Shown here piece by piece: positions 17,382 to 27,974 of a DNA stretch of 64,000 nt. A model generated the notes under the pieces. The model did not search any database and was not told the DNA's origin. It saw only the letters and a list, made by a program, of their open reading frames with translations. The stretch comes from Streptomyces sp. NBC_01233 (GTDB taxonomy: Bacteria; Actinomycetota; Actinomycetes; Streptomycetales; Streptomycetaceae): the NCBI RefSeq assembly GCF_035989305.1, contig NZ_CP108514.1:6862501-6926500 (forward strand), in the 5' to 3' direction. A program made the translations under genes and the position numbers. How positions within the stretch are numbered: the first letter of the stretch is position 1; the number at the start of each line of letters is the position of its first letter.

Positions 17382-18269
17382 GTGAGTACCCTTGCGCACG
17401 CCATGATGACCGCCGCCCGCCACGCCGACTCCGGCCTCGCCGGCCCGGGCGAACTCGACCGCTACCCCTACGCGGAGACCCCCGGGTCCGACCGCGTCGG
17501 AGCGCCCCACTGGGACGGCGCCGACGTCGAGTTGAGCCGGGTCGGCCGCCGCGCGGCAGGCAGCCGCGGCCGCGGACTGCACGGCCAACTCGTCCAGCAG
17601 CTCGGCCAGATGATCGTTTCCGGCGACCTCGGAGCGGACCGCCCCCTGGTCCCCGAGGAGATCGGCCAGCGCTTCGAGGTCTCCCGTACGGTCGTCCGCG
17701 AATCGCTGCGGGTGCTGGAGGCCAAGGGCCTCGTCAGCGCCCGCCCCAACGTCGGCACCCGGGTCCGCCCGGTCGCCGACTGGAACCTGCTCGATCCCGA
17801 CATCATCGAGTGGCGCGCCTTCGGACCCCAGCGCGACGACCAGCGCCGCGAGCTGGGCGAGCTCCGCTGGACCATCGAACCGCTCGCCGCCCGCCTCGCG
17901 GCCGGCCACGGCCGCCCGGACATCCAGCAGCGCCTCGCCGACATGGTCGAGATCATGGGCCACGCCCTCGGGCAGGGCGACTCGATCACCTTCGCGCGCG
18001 CGGACAACGAGTTCCACGCACTCCTCATCCAGGTCGCCGGCAACCGCATGCTGGAGCACCTCTCCGGCATCGTCTCCGCCGCCCTCCAGGTCTCCGGCAG
18101 CCCGATCACCGCGTGCGACCGGCCGAGCGAGACCTGCGTGGCCCATCACGCACGGATGGTCGAGGCCCTCGCCGCGGGTGACGCGACCGGCGCCGAGAAC
18201 GCCATGCGTCAGCTCCTGACGGTTCATCCGGAGGTAGAGCGCGTGGTCCCCGCCCCGCGCGAGCACTGA
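17382..18269 (+). CDS. FadR/GntR-family transcriptional regulator
   Basis: 295 residues from GTG 17382 (AAAGGA 4 nt upstream). A poorly conserved ~60-residue N-terminal extension precedes the winged helix (about 68-125: GLHGQLVQQLGQMIVSGDL, EIGQRFEVSRTVVRESLRVLEAKGLVSARPNVGT). The FCD ligand domain (about 150-285) carries the metal/ligand residues DNEFHALLIQVAGNRML and HHARMVEALAAGDA. This subfamily usually responds to sugar acids or organic acids; the target here is unknown. It stands alone 370 bp before hrdB on the same strand. The 190-bp gap upstream, after the ABC gene, is AT-richer than average (TTTACGATAAGTCGTCAATTG at 17280-17300), probably its promoter. Confidence 0.9.
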   Translation: MSTLAHAMMTAARHADSGLAGPGELDRYPYAETPGSDRVGAPHWDGADVELSRVGRRAAGSRGRGLHGQLVQQLGQMIVSGDLGADRPLVPEEIGQRFEVSRTVVRESLRVLEAKGLVSARPNVGTRVRPVADWNLLDPDIIEWRAFGPQRDDQRRELGELRWTIEPLAARLAAGHGRPDIQQRLADMVEIMGHALGQGDSITFARADNEFHALLIQVAGNRMLEHLSGIVSAALQVSGSPITACDRPSETCVAHHARMVEALAAGDATGAENAMRQLLTVHPEVERVVPAPREH

Positions 18270-18643
18270 GGGCGGACGCGCGGGGGAGCGGGGGTTCGCA
18301 GGACGTGTCGCCGGGCCCGGTCGGGTCCGGCGACACCGGCGTGGGGCCCTCTGTCACGGGTGTCCGACCAGCTCCGGACCGCCGGTAGGACCGCCTGACC
18401 GGCGTCCGTGCCTACGGGGTGTGACTCGGGCCACGAAGATTGGGCGTAACACTCTGCGAGGTCACGCGATGACCTAAGAGGTGATGGCCGACGGAGGGAA
18501 GACAGCAGCCCTTGGGGGTGCTGTGCAGCTCCCCGGCCCCTGCCCGCGCCGCCGGCCCAACCCCGGTCGGTGGTCGTCGGCTCCGGTCCAGCACCACCAG
18601 GCCCGGCGTCGGAAGCCGTTCCCATCGTTCCGAGAGGTTGTTC
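18270..18643 (+). promoter_or_regulatory. hrdB upstream region (promoter/leader), 374 bp
   Basis: No gene. Two hairpins are visible: AGGTCA-CGCGA-TGACCT (18459-18475) and CAGCA(G)CCC-ttgg-GGGTGCTG (18503-18523). The AT-richest stretch, GATTGGGCGTAACACTCTGCG (about 18438-18458), is the likeliest promoter. hrdB promoters in Streptomyces are known to be used by more than one sigma factor; I cannot identify a SigR-type GGAAT-GTT box with certainty. Confidence 0.45.
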
Positions 18644-20236
<1,593 letters not shown>

Positions 20237-20347
20237 CCGGGCACGGTCACGGCGGCGGACGGCAGCGACGGTGGCCGCGCGGGTGCGCTCGGCCACCGGG
20301 CATCCCACTCTGGGTGGAGTCATGCACACTCGGAGTCAGGAGGCCTC

Positions 20348-21274
20348 ATGCGTCGTCCCTTTGCCCGTGCTCTGGCGGGCGCGCTGACCCTGGCGGCGGG
20401 AGCGGCCGCGGCGCCGCTCGCCCAGATGCCGCAGGCGGCCGCGGACAGCGTGGTGATCGGCGGCAAGCCGGTCAAGGTGGCCGACAGCCCCTGGGTCGTG
20501 GCCCTGGCCAGCCGTGACCGGTTCGGAGGTACGCGGGGCGGGCAGTTCTGCGGGGGAGTCGTCGTCGCCCCGACCCGGGTGCTGACCGCGGCGCACTGCC
20601 TGGGCAGCCAGGTGCTGGGCGGCCCGGTCGAATCGGTGCCCGATTTCCGGGTGATCGTCGGGCGTACGGAGCTTCAGGCGAGCGACGGCCGGGAGATCCC
20701 TGTGCGCGGGGCGCGGGTGAACCCGGCCTACGACCCGCAGAGCAACGCGGGGGACCTCGCCGTCCTGGACCTGGCCGAGGCCGTGCCGGCCCACCACGTC
20801 CTGCCCGTGGCGGAGGCGGGGCATCCCGCCTACGGGGCGGGGACCGAGGCGGCCGTCTACGGCTGGGGCGACACGAGCGGCTTCGGGGACTACGCGTACG
20901 CGCTCCGGGCCGCGCGGGTGACGGTGCTGGAGGACGAGGTGTGCGGGCGGGCGTACCCGGGGGACGCCGACGGGCAGTACCGCGCCGAGTCCATGGTGTG
21001 CGCGGGGGACGGCGGGGGCGGCAAGGACGCCTGTCAGGGTGACAGCGGCGGACCGCTGGTGGCGCAGGGGCGGCTCATCGGGCTGGTCTCGTGGGGCCGC
21101 GGCTGTGGGCGCGCGGACAGCCCGGGGGTGTACACGCGCATCGCCCCGTTGGCCGGCTTCGTGACGGCCCCGGAGACGGCCGCGCAGCCCGCCGGGGTCC
21201 AGGATGGTGCGTGGGAGGCTCGCAGGCGCTCCGTACCGGGTGCAGGGGCCGCACAGGGGCATCGCAGGCGCTAG
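20348..21274 (+). CDS. Secreted trypsin-like serine protease (S1 family)
   Basis: 308 residues. Signal peptide about 1-32 (RRPFARALAGALTLAAGAAAA, then QAAADS). Mature S1 protease: catalytic H83 (LTAAHC), D136 (NAGDLAVLDL), S233 (GDSGGP). D227 in KDACQGDSGG, the S1-pocket position, predicts cleavage after Lys/Arg. Four Cys fit the usual pairs. There is no clear pro-segment beyond VVIGG, where activation gives a new N-terminus. A ~40-residue Ala/Arg-rich tail follows the domain. AGGAGG lies 5 nt before the ATG. Likely extracellular. Sits between hrdB and a convergent DUF7455 gene, ended by the hairpin at 21323. Confidence 0.93.
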   Translation: MRRPFARALAGALTLAAGAAAAPLAQMPQAAADSVVIGGKPVKVADSPWVVALASRDRFGGTRGGQFCGGVVVAPTRVLTAAHCLGSQVLGGPVESVPDFRVIVGRTELQASDGREIPVRGARVNPAYDPQSNAGDLAVLDLAEAVPAHHVLPVAEAGHPAYGAGTEAAVYGWGDTSGFGDYAYALRAARVTVLEDEVCGRAYPGDADGQYRAESMVCAGDGGGGKDACQGDSGGPLVAQGRLIGLVSWGRGCGRADSPGVYTRIAPLAGFVTAPETAAQPAGVQDGAWEARRRSVPGAGAAQGHRRR

Positions 21275-21322
21275 GGACCGTACGGCCGCCCGCCCCCGAG
21301 CGCGGGCGGCCGTGGATGTGAG

Positions 21323-21361
21323 GACGGGCGGCACCCCTGGGTCTCAGGGGTGCCGCCCGTC
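21323..21361. terminator. Bidirectional hairpin terminator
   Basis: A perfect 17-bp stem (GACGGGCGGCACCCCTG / CAGGGGTGCCGCCCGTC) with a 5-base loop, between two convergent genes (protease stop 21274, DUF7455 stop 21411). No T-tract, as is common in Streptomyces. Confidence 0.8.
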
Positions 21362-21410
21362 GACCGGCATCGCCGGTCCTGGCTCGTCGGATGCGAGGTG
21401 TAGGCCTGTG

Positions 21411-21644
21411 TCAGCGGTCCTCGGGTTCGGCATTGGCAGCCGGAGCGGACGTAAGCCGCTCGGTCTCATCCTGTATTTCCGCGGCGATCTTCTTGAGTTC
21501 CGGCTCGAACTTGCGACCGTGGTGGGCGCAGAAGAGCAGTTCACCGCCGCTCAGCAGGACGACGCGCAGATATGCCTGGGCGCCGCAACGGTCGCATCGG
21601 TCAGCGGCCGTCAGCGGGGTCGCGGGTGTCAGAACAGTAGTCAC
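21411..21644 (-). CDS. DUF7455-type small zinc-ribbon-like protein
   Basis: 77 residues from GTG 21644, with AGAGG 6 nt upstream. The core is two Cys/His pairs: DRCDRCGAQAYLRVVLLSGGELLFCAHHGRKFEPELKKIAAEIQDET. CxxC plus CxHH could bind one zinc. The acidic tail (AEPEDR) follows. This small family is common in actinobacteria and has no assigned function. It is divergent from parE across 447 bp. Confidence 0.85.
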   Translation of the reverse strand: MTTVLTPATPLTAADRCDRCGAQAYLRVVLLSGGELLFCAHHGRKFEPELKKIAAEIQDETERLTSAPAANAEPEDR

Positions 21645-22091
21645 GTCGCCTCTTCTCTAGCTCGACGAGCTGTCGTACCAGGGTCAACATCCAACCAGGC
21701 CGAAAACGTTCCCGCTCGCGGCTTTTCCTCGAAACTTCCTTCCGAAGCTGGCCGGCTGTTGCCGGTTGGCGGCGAAGGAGCCGTATTGCGTTGCTTTACG
21801 GTTTCGCGTTGTCAGTCGTGCGCTTGTTGCAGTTCCATCCTCCCCGGCGTGAGTGCCAGGTTGTTCATGAGGACGTGCCCGAACCCTAAATGGTTCATGC
21901 GCGGAAGGGAACGTGATGTTTCCTTCACCCGCCCGGGGGATCGAACATCCGTGCGGATCTGGACTAGGGTGAGGAACGCACGAGGGTGGCGTTGCATCGG
22001 CTCTACCTGGCCTCGGTACCCTTCGACCGGCAGCCGAGCCACCCCTGCGCCCGACCGGGCCAGAAAAGAAATTCAGCGAGGAGCGAACTGC
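21645..22091. other. Divergent intergenic region, DUF7455 / parE, 447 bp
   Basis: No ORF with coding character. AT-richer than the surroundings, especially 21770-21910 (GCGTTGCTTTACGGTTTCGCG, CGAACCCTAAATGGTTCATG), which fits promoters for both flanking genes. GAACCCTAAATGGTTC (21889-21904) is an imperfect palindrome. A possible -35 TTGACC lies on the minus strand near 21688. No supported operator. Confidence 0.5.
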
Positions 22092-24212
22092 GTGACCGCC
22101 GACACGTCCGTGCCTTCCAGCGCGCTGCTGTCCGGAGCAGACCGGGACGGTTCCAACTACACCGCGCGGCACCTGCTCGTCCTCGAAGGGCTGGAGGCCG
22201 TCCGCAAGCGCCCCGGCATGTATATCGGCTCGACCGACAGCCGGGGCCTGATGCACTGCCTCTGGGAGATCATCGACAATTCCGTCGACGAGGCCCTGGG
22301 CGGCTACTGCGACCACATCGAGGTGATCCTCCACGAGGACGCCTCCGTCGAGGTCCGGGACAACGGCCGCGGCATCCCCGTGGACGTCGAGCCCAAGACC
22401 GGCCTGTCCGGCGTCGAGGTCGTCATGACCAAGCTGCACGCCGGCGGCAAGTTCGGCGGGGGCTCGTACGCGGCCTCCGGCGGCCTGCACGGCGTCGGCG
22501 CCTCCGTGGTCAACGCCCTCTCCGCCCGGCTGGACGTCGAGGTCGACCGGGGCAGCTCCACCCACGCCATCAGCTTCCGCCGCGGCGTCCCCGGCATGTT
22601 CATCGAGCAGGGCCCCGACAGCCCCTTCGATCCCGCCAACGGCCTGCGCAAGGTCAAGCGGATCGCCAAGGGCAAGACCGGCACCCGGGTCCGCTACTGG
22701 GCCGACCGCCAGATCTTCCTCAAGGACGCCCGGCTCAATCTGGAGACGCTTTACCAGCGCGCCCGCCAGACCGCCTTCCTCGTCCCGGGCCTGACGCTGG
22801 TCGTCCGCGACGAGCGCGGCATCGACGGCGCCGGCAAGACCGAGGAGACGTTCCGCTTCGACGGCGGCATCAGCGAATTCTGCGAGTACCTCGCCCAGGA
22901 CAAGGCCGTCTGCGACGTGCTGCGCCTGAACGGCACGGGCACCTTCAAGGAGACCGTCCCGGTCCTCGACGACCGCGGCCACATGACGCCCACCGAGGTC
23001 ACGCGTGAGCTCGGCGTGGACATCGCCCTGCGCTGGGGCACGGGCTACGAGACCAACGTCAAGTCCTTCGTGAACATCATCGCCACCCCCAAGGGCGGCA
23101 CCCACGTCTCCGGCTTCGAGCGCTCGGTCGCCAAGACCGTGAACGAGGTGCTGCGCTCGGCCAAGCTGCTGCGCGTGGCCGAGGACGACGTGGTCAAGGA
23201 CGATGCGATGGAGGGCATGACGGCCGTCGTGACCGTCCGCCTCGCGGAGCCGCAGTTCGAGGGCCAGACCAAGGAGGTGCTCGGCACCTCGGCGGCCACC
23301 CGGATCGTCGCCGCCGTGGTCGCCAAGGAGCTCAAGGCCTTCCTGACCTCCACCAAGCGCGACGACAAGCAGCAGGCCCGCGCCGTGATGGAGAAGATCG
23401 TCGCGGCCGCCCGGACCCGGATCGCGGCCCGTCAGCACAAGGAGGCGCAGCGTCGCAAGACCGCGCTGGAGACCTCCTCGCTCCCCGCCAAGCTGGCCGA
23501 CTGCCGCAGTGACGACGTGGACCGCAGCGAGCTCTTCATCGTCGAGGGCGACTCGGCCCTCGGTACGGCGAAGCTCGCCCGGAATTCGGAGTTCCAGGCG
23601 CTCTTGCCCATCCGCGGCAAGATCCTCAACGTCCAGAAGTCCTCGATCTCGGACATGCTCAAGAACGCCGAGTGCGGGGCGATCATCCAGGTCATAGGAG
23701 CCGGCTCGGGCCGGACCTTCGACATCGACGCCGCCCGCTACGGCAAGATCGTGCTGCTCGTCGACGCCGACGTGGACGGCGCGCACATCCGGTGCCTGCT
23801 GCTCACGCTCTTCCAGCGGTACATGCGGCCGATGGTCGAGGCCGGCCGGGTCTTCGCGGCCGTGCCGCCGCTGCACCGGGTCGAGCTGATCCAGCCGAAG
23901 AAGGGCCAGGACAAGTACGTCTACACGTATTCGGACGGCGAGCTGCGCCAGACCCTTTTGGAGTACCAGCGCAAGAACATCCGGTACAAGGACTCGATCC
24001 AGCGCTACAAGGGCCTCGGCGAGATGGACGCGGACCAGCTGGCGGAGACCACCATGGACCCCCGCTTCCGCACCCTGCGCCGGATCAACATCGGCGACCT
24101 GGACTCGGCCGAGCAGGTCTTCGACCTGCTCATGGGCAATGAGGTGGCGCCGCGCAAGGAGTTCATCACGAGCTCCGCGGCGACCCTGGACCGCTCGCGC
24201 ATCGACGCCTAA
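22092..24212 (+). CDS. parE: DNA topoisomerase IV subunit B (GyrB paralogue)
   Basis: 706 residues; ATPase subunit that with ParC (37072-39528) decatenates daughter chromosomes. GHKL ATPase: EIIDNSVDEALGGY (catalytic Glu), DNGRGIPVD, GGLHGVGASVVNALSARL (ATP lid), transducer KGGTHVSGFERS. TOPRIM: FIVEGDSALGTAKLARNSEFQALLPIRGKILNV and VDADVDGAHIRCLLLT, giving the E and DxD metal ligands. C-terminus RRINIGDLDSAEQVFDLLMGNEVAPRKEF is the family end. GTG 22092 is preceded by GAGGAGCGA. It is not gyrB, which in Streptomyces lies by dnaA; pairing with parC in this window supports parE. Confidence 0.95.
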   Translation: MTADTSVPSSALLSGADRDGSNYTARHLLVLEGLEAVRKRPGMYIGSTDSRGLMHCLWEIIDNSVDEALGGYCDHIEVILHEDASVEVRDNGRGIPVDVEPKTGLSGVEVVMTKLHAGGKFGGGSYAASGGLHGVGASVVNALSARLDVEVDRGSSTHAISFRRGVPGMFIEQGPDSPFDPANGLRKVKRIAKGKTGTRVRYWADRQIFLKDARLNLETLYQRARQTAFLVPGLTLVVRDERGIDGAGKTEETFRFDGGISEFCEYLAQDKAVCDVLRLNGTGTFKETVPVLDDRGHMTPTEVTRELGVDIALRWGTGYETNVKSFVNIIATPKGGTHVSGFERSVAKTVNEVLRSAKLLRVAEDDVVKDDAMEGMTAVVTVRLAEPQFEGQTKEVLGTSAATRIVAAVVAKELKAFLTSTKRDDKQQARAVMEKIVAAARTRIAARQHKEAQRRKTALETSSLPAKLADCRSDDVDRSELFIVEGDSALGTAKLARNSEFQALLPIRGKILNVQKSSISDMLKNAECGAIIQVIGAGSGRTFDIDAARYGKIVLLVDADVDGAHIRCLLLTLFQRYMRPMVEAGRVFAAVPPLHRVELIQPKKGQDKYVYTYSDGELRQTLLEYQRKNIRYKDSIQRYKGLGEMDADQLAETTMDPRFRTLRRINIGDLDSAEQVFDLLMGNEVAPRKEFITSSAATLDRSRIDA

Positions 24213-24217
24213 TGGGA

Positions 24218-24250
24218 GCTACGGAACCGGGGAATGCTCGGTTCCGTAGC
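24218..24250. terminator. Hairpin just after parE
   Basis: Perfect 12-bp stem GCTACGGAACCG / CGGTTCCGTAGC with a 9-base loop, 5 bp after the parE stop. It may be the parE terminator or the left-end structure of the IS110 element that begins about here. Confidence 0.55.
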
Positions 24251-25696
24251 CGCCAGCTGGTGAGCACTTTCGACGCCGGAGCCTTCGAGCTCTGAGGTCA
24301 GACCGTGCCCTTGCTGGTCGGCCGGGAGGCCAGACCGCTGATGGGGTGGCGTGCCCGCCCCACGGGGCGTGAGCACTGGATCCATTAGGCCGCGTGCCGT
24401 GCCTTCCGCAGGCTGCACCGCTGGGTGAAGTACGTGACCGGGGAGGGTCTGTTGCTGCTGATCGGTGATGACTGGGCCGAGGACCACCATGATGTCGAGG
24501 TCCAGGACGAGACCGGCCGGAAACTGGCCGCCGCGAACCTGCCCGAAGGAGTGGCGGGCATCGCGAAACTGCACGAACTCGTCGCCCGCCACGGCGGTGA
24601 GGACCTGGACCCGGCCGGCGTCGTGGTCGCAATCGAGACCGACCGCGGCTCGTGGGTGCAGGCCCTGATCGCCTCCGGCTACCAGGTGTTCGCGGTCAAC
24701 CCCCGGCAGGTCAACCGCTTCAAGGAACGGTATGGCTCCTCCGGAGCCAAGAGCGACAAGGGCGACGCGCACGCGCTCGCCGACATGGTCCGCATCGACC
24801 GGGCCCAGCTGCGGCCGGTGGCCGGCGACAGCGAGGCGGCCCAGGCCGTCAAGGTCGTCGCCCGCGCCCACCAGACCCTCATCTGGGAACGCACCCGCAC
24901 CTTCCAGCGGCTGCGCACCACACTGCGCGAGTACTTCCCCGCCGCCCTGAACGCCTACTCGGACCTGACCCTGACCAGCACCGACGCGCTGGAACTGCTG
25001 ATCAAGGCACCCACCCCGGCCACGGCGGCGAAGCTGACCCGCACCCAGATCACCGCCGTCCTGACCCGCCACCGCCGCCACAACCGGGACGCGAAAGCGG
25101 CCACCGTCCAGAGCGCGCTGCGTGAGCGGCAGCTCGGCCTGCCCGAGCCGGTCACCGCCGCCTACGCGGCCGCCGCCACCGCTCACGCCCGTCTGATCAT
25201 CGCGTTGAACGAGCAGATCGCCGTGATGGAAGAGCAGGTGAGGGCACATTTTCTGGCGCACCCGGACGCTGAGATCTACCTCTCGATGCCCGGCATCGGT
25301 GAGATCGTCGGCGCCCGGGTGCTCGCCGAGTTCGGAGACGACCCCACCCGATACACGTCCGCGAAGGCCCGCAAGAACTACGCCGGCACGAGCCCCATCA
25401 CCAGGGCCTCCGGCAAGAGCCACACCGTCCAGGCCCGCTACGTCCGCAACAACCGGCTCGCCGACGCGCTTCAGACCCAGGCGTTCTCCGCTCTGCGGTC
25501 CTCACCCGGCGCCCGCGGCTACTACGACAAGCAACGCGCCCGTGAGGCCGGCTACAACCCCGCCCTCCGCCAGCTCGGGAACCGGCTCGTCGGCATCCTC
25601 CACGGCTGCCTCAAAACCCGCACCCGCTACGACGAAGCGACCGCTTGGTCCCACCACACCCACCCCCATGCCGCTTGACACCAAACGACATGGGGT
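24251..25696 (+). mobile_element. IS110-family insertion sequence (ends approximate)
   Basis: An intact IS110 transposase with about 170 bp of non-coding DNA before it and little after it. IS110 elements lack terminal inverted repeats and usually target duplications, so the ends cannot be fixed from this sequence alone; I bound them by the hairpins at 24218-24250 and 25697-25741. The upstream non-coding segment is where the family encodes its guide (bridge) RNA. Confidence 0.5.
24425..25678 (+). CDS. IS110-family transposase (DEDD recombinase)
   Basis: A recombinase with an N-terminal RuvC-like DEDD domain: IGDDWAEDHHDVEV (first Asp), VVVAIETDRGSW (Glu), KSDKGDAHALADMVR (Asp pair). The C-terminal Tnp domain contains the helix-hairpin-helix LSMPGIGEIVGARVLAEFG and the catalytic-Ser region YAGTSPITRASGKS. 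Up to 417 residues. The start is uncertain: ATG 24425, GTG 24434, or TTG 24452; GGGGAGGG at 24440-24447 favours TTG 24452, which gives the family start LLLIGDDW. No internal stops, so probably active. It lies 3' of parE, not disrupting a gene. Confidence 0.92.
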   Translation: MKYVTGEGLLLLIGDDWAEDHHDVEVQDETGRKLAAANLPEGVAGIAKLHELVARHGGEDLDPAGVVVAIETDRGSWVQALIASGYQVFAVNPRQVNRFKERYGSSGAKSDKGDAHALADMVRIDRAQLRPVAGDSEAAQAVKVVARAHQTLIWERTRTFQRLRTTLREYFPAALNAYSDLTLTSTDALELLIKAPTPATAAKLTRTQITAVLTRHRRHNRDAKAATVQSALRERQLGLPEPVTAAYAAAATAHARLIIALNEQIAVMEEQVRAHFLAHPDAEIYLSMPGIGEIVGARVLAEFGDDPTRYTSAKARKNYAGTSPITRASGKSHTVQARYVRNNRLADALQTQAFSALRSSPGARGYYDKQRAREAGYNPALRQLGNRLVGILHGCLKTRTRYDEATAWSHHTHPHAA

Positions 25697-25741
25697 GTCT
25701 GACCCGGTCGGAGCCGGCGCCCGGCACCGACCGGGTCAGAC
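25697..25741. terminator. Strong hairpin downstream of the IS110
   Basis: Perfect 15-bp stem GTCTGACCCGGTCGG / CCGACCGGGTCAGAC around a 15-base GC-rich loop. Possibly the original parE terminator, now separated from parE by the IS110 element. The remaining ~150 bp to the next gene (25742-25893) hold only an AT-richer promoter-like stretch (AGCGACTATTGAGCACATCC). Confidence 0.7.
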
Positions 25742-25893
25742 GCGGACGGCGCCGAAGGGCTTCGCGGCACACCGGCGCTCTTCCCTCCATCACCTGTTGG
25801 AGTGAAGAGCGCCGGTACACCAGTCCGGAAAGCGACTATTGAGCACATCCTTGTGGGCACGCGGCCAATGCGGCGGCGGACAAGGAGAGTTCG

Positions 25894-26379
25894 GTGGACA
25901 AGCACGAAGGTCGTGATGCCGGAACGATCCGGCTGGACGACCCCTGGTACGACGCGCTGGCCGTCGGCTGGGGCGAGGGCGAGGAAACGTCCCCACCGCG
26001 CCCGGCCCCGGGCGGCAGCCCCGCGCCCGGCGCATCCGACATCTACCTCGAAGTGCAGCGCAGCGCCGCCTTCCAGGAGGTCCGCAGCCGCTACCGCAGG
26101 TTCGTCGTCCCCGCGACCGCCGGCTTCTTCCTCTGGTACGTCGCCTACGTGGTCGCCGCCACCGCCGCACCCGGTGTGATGGCCCGGCCCGTGGTGGGCG
26201 CGGTCAACGTGGCCATGCTGGCGGGGCTCGGCCAGTTCCTCACCACCTTCCTGCTGACCTGGGCCTACGCCCGGCACGCGCGGCTGCGCCGGGACCGGGC
26301 CGCCCTCGATCTGCGCTGGACCGTCTTCGAGCAGGAACGCGACCAGGAGCGGACCCGGGCGAGGGGGGCCGGCCGGTGA
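25894..26379 (+). CDS. DUF485 membrane protein, symporter partner
   Basis: 161 residues from GTG 25894 with AAGGAGAG upstream. The first ~60 residues are soluble and Pro-rich. The DUF485 domain (about 52-150) has EVQRSAAFQEVRSRYRRFVVPATAGFFLWYVAYVV (first helix) and a second helix MLAGLGQFLTTFLLTWAYARHA, ending in a charged helix. In E. coli (yjcH-actP) and Corynebacterium (mctB-mctC) such proteins are encoded with acetate/monocarboxylate symporters. Here the stop overlaps the next start by 4 bp (GTGA), showing translational coupling with the symporter. Confidence 0.9.
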   Translation: MDKHEGRDAGTIRLDDPWYDALAVGWGEGEETSPPRPAPGGSPAPGASDIYLEVQRSAAFQEVRSRYRRFVVPATAGFFLWYVAYVVAATAAPGVMARPVVGAVNVAMLAGLGQFLTTFLLTWAYARHARLRRDRAALDLRWTVFEQERDQERTRARGAGR

Positions 26380-27968
26380 CCACCGAGCACCAGACCCTCG
26401 CGCTGATCCTGTTCAGCGTCTTCATCGCGGTGACCCTGGGCATCACCACCTGGGTCAGCCGGAACCGGCACGGGTCGGCCGAGGAGTTCTACGCGGGCGG
26501 GCGGTTGTTCTCCCCGATGGAGAACGGTTTCGCCATCGCCGGCGACTACATGTCCGCCGCCTCCTTCCTCGGCATCTCCGGTCTGATCGCCCTCTTCGGC
26601 TACGACGGCATGCTCTACTCCGTGGGATTCCTCGTCGCCTGGCTGGTGGTCCTGTTCCTGGTCGCCGAACTGGTCCGCAACTGCGGGCGCTTCACCCTCG
26701 CCGACGTGGTCGCCGCGCGGATGAGCGAGCGTCCGGTGCGGATCGCGGCCGGCACCTCCTCGGTCGTCGTCTCCGTGCTCTACCTCGTCGCGCAGATGGT
26801 CGGCGCGGGCAGCCTGGTGGGCCTGCTGCTCGGCAGTTCGAGCGCAGCGGCCCGGACCCTGACCGTGATCGGGGTGGGCGCACTGATGGTGGTCTACGTG
26901 TCCTTCGGCGGGATGCGGGCCACCACCTGGATCCAGATCGTCAAGGCCGTCCTGCTGATGGGCGGGGCGGTCACCCTGACCGTGCTCGTGCTGCTGCGCT
27001 TCCACGGGAACTTCGACCAGCTGCTCACCAGCGCCGCCGACCGCAGCGGGCACGGGTCCAAGTTCCTCGGCCCCGGCCTCAAGTACGGTGGCGACTGGAC
27101 CTCGCGCGTCGACTTCATGAGCCTCGGCCTCGCGCTGGTCCTCGGGACCGCCGGGCTGCCGCACATCTTGTCGCGCTTCTACACGGTGCCCACGGCGCGT
27201 GCGGCGCGCCGGTCGGTGGTGTGGGCGATCGCGCTGATCGGCGGCTTCTACCTGATGACCATCGTGCTCGGTTTCGGGGCGGCGGCGCTGGTGGGCCCGG
27301 ACGAGGTGCGGGCTTCCAACGCCTCCGGGAACACGGCCGTTCCGCTGCTCGCGGCCTTCCTCGGCGGGGGCGCGGGATCCACCGGAGGCGCGGTGCTGTT
27401 CGCCTTCGTGGCCGCCATCGCCTTCGCCACCATCCTGGCCGTGGTGGCCGGCATCACCCTGGCCTCTTCGGCCTCCGTCGCGCACGACCTGTACGCATCC
27501 CTCAAGCGGCGCCGGGCCAAGCAGCGCAGCGAGGTCGCGGTGGCCCGGGTCGCGGCCGTCGGCATCGGGGCGGTGGCGATCGCGCTCGGGCTGCTCGCCC
27601 AGGACCTCAATGTGGCGTTCCTGGTGGGACTGGCCTTCGCGGTGGCGGCCTCGGCGAACCTTCCGGTGCTGCTGTACTCGCTCTTCTGGCGCGGCTTCAC
27701 CACGCGGGGAGCCGTCTGGTCGGTGTACGGGGGCCTGGTTCCGGCGGTGCTGCTGGTACTGGTCTCGCCGGTGGTGTCGGGCAGTGCGGAGTCCCTCTTC
27801 CCGGGTGTCGACTTCCAGTACTTCCCGCTGCAGAACCCGGGCATCGTCTCGATCCCGCTGGGGTTCCTGGCGGGCTGGCTGGGCACGGTCACCTCGGGCG
27901 AGGAGCCGGACGAGGCGAAGCACGCTCAGACGGAGGTCCGCTCCCTCACCGGCGCCGGAGCGGTCTGA
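26376..27968 (+). CDS. Sodium/solute symporter (SSS family), acetate/monocarboxylate type
   Basis: 530 residues, about 13 membrane helices. ActP/MctC-like signatures: NRHGSAEEFYAGGRLFSPMENGFAIAGDYMSAASFLGISGLIAL at the start, GSLVGLLLGSSSAAARTLTVIGVGALMVVYVSFGGMRATTWIQIVKA, and GTAGLPHILSRFYTVPTARAARRSVVWAI, the Na+-site region. The length is typical. It would take up acetate, pyruvate or propionate with sodium; the exact substrate is inferred from the DUF485 partner. Convergent, 6 bp apart, with the response regulator of a CitA/CitB-type system that may control it. Confidence 0.92.
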   Translation: MTTEHQTLALILFSVFIAVTLGITTWVSRNRHGSAEEFYAGGRLFSPMENGFAIAGDYMSAASFLGISGLIALFGYDGMLYSVGFLVAWLVVLFLVAELVRNCGRFTLADVVAARMSERPVRIAAGTSSVVVSVLYLVAQMVGAGSLVGLLLGSSSAAARTLTVIGVGALMVVYVSFGGMRATTWIQIVKAVLLMGGAVTLTVLVLLRFHGNFDQLLTSAADRSGHGSKFLGPGLKYGGDWTSRVDFMSLGLALVLGTAGLPHILSRFYTVPTARAARRSVVWAIALIGGFYLMTIVLGFGAAALVGPDEVRASNASGNTAVPLLAAFLGGGAGSTGGAVLFAFVAAIAFATILAVVAGITLASSASVAHDLYASLKRRRAKQRSEVAVARVAAVGIGAVAIALGLLAQDLNVAFLVGLAFAVAASANLPVLLYSLFWRGFTTRGAVWSVYGGLVPAVLLVLVSPVVSGSAESLFPGVDFQYFPLQNPGIVSIPLGFLAGWLGTVTSGEEPDEAKHAQTEVRSLTGAGAV

Positions 27969-27974
27969 GCGCCG

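Noticed and set aside
22092..24212. Main gyrB
   Set aside because: Streptomyces gyrB lies with dnaA/recF; here the neighbours are hrdB and a second GyrA-like protein at 37072, so parE/parC is the better call.
24425..25678. IS110 ORF as a host gene
   Set aside because: DEDD motifs, HhH and the catalytic-Ser region make it a transposase; no host function is suggested.
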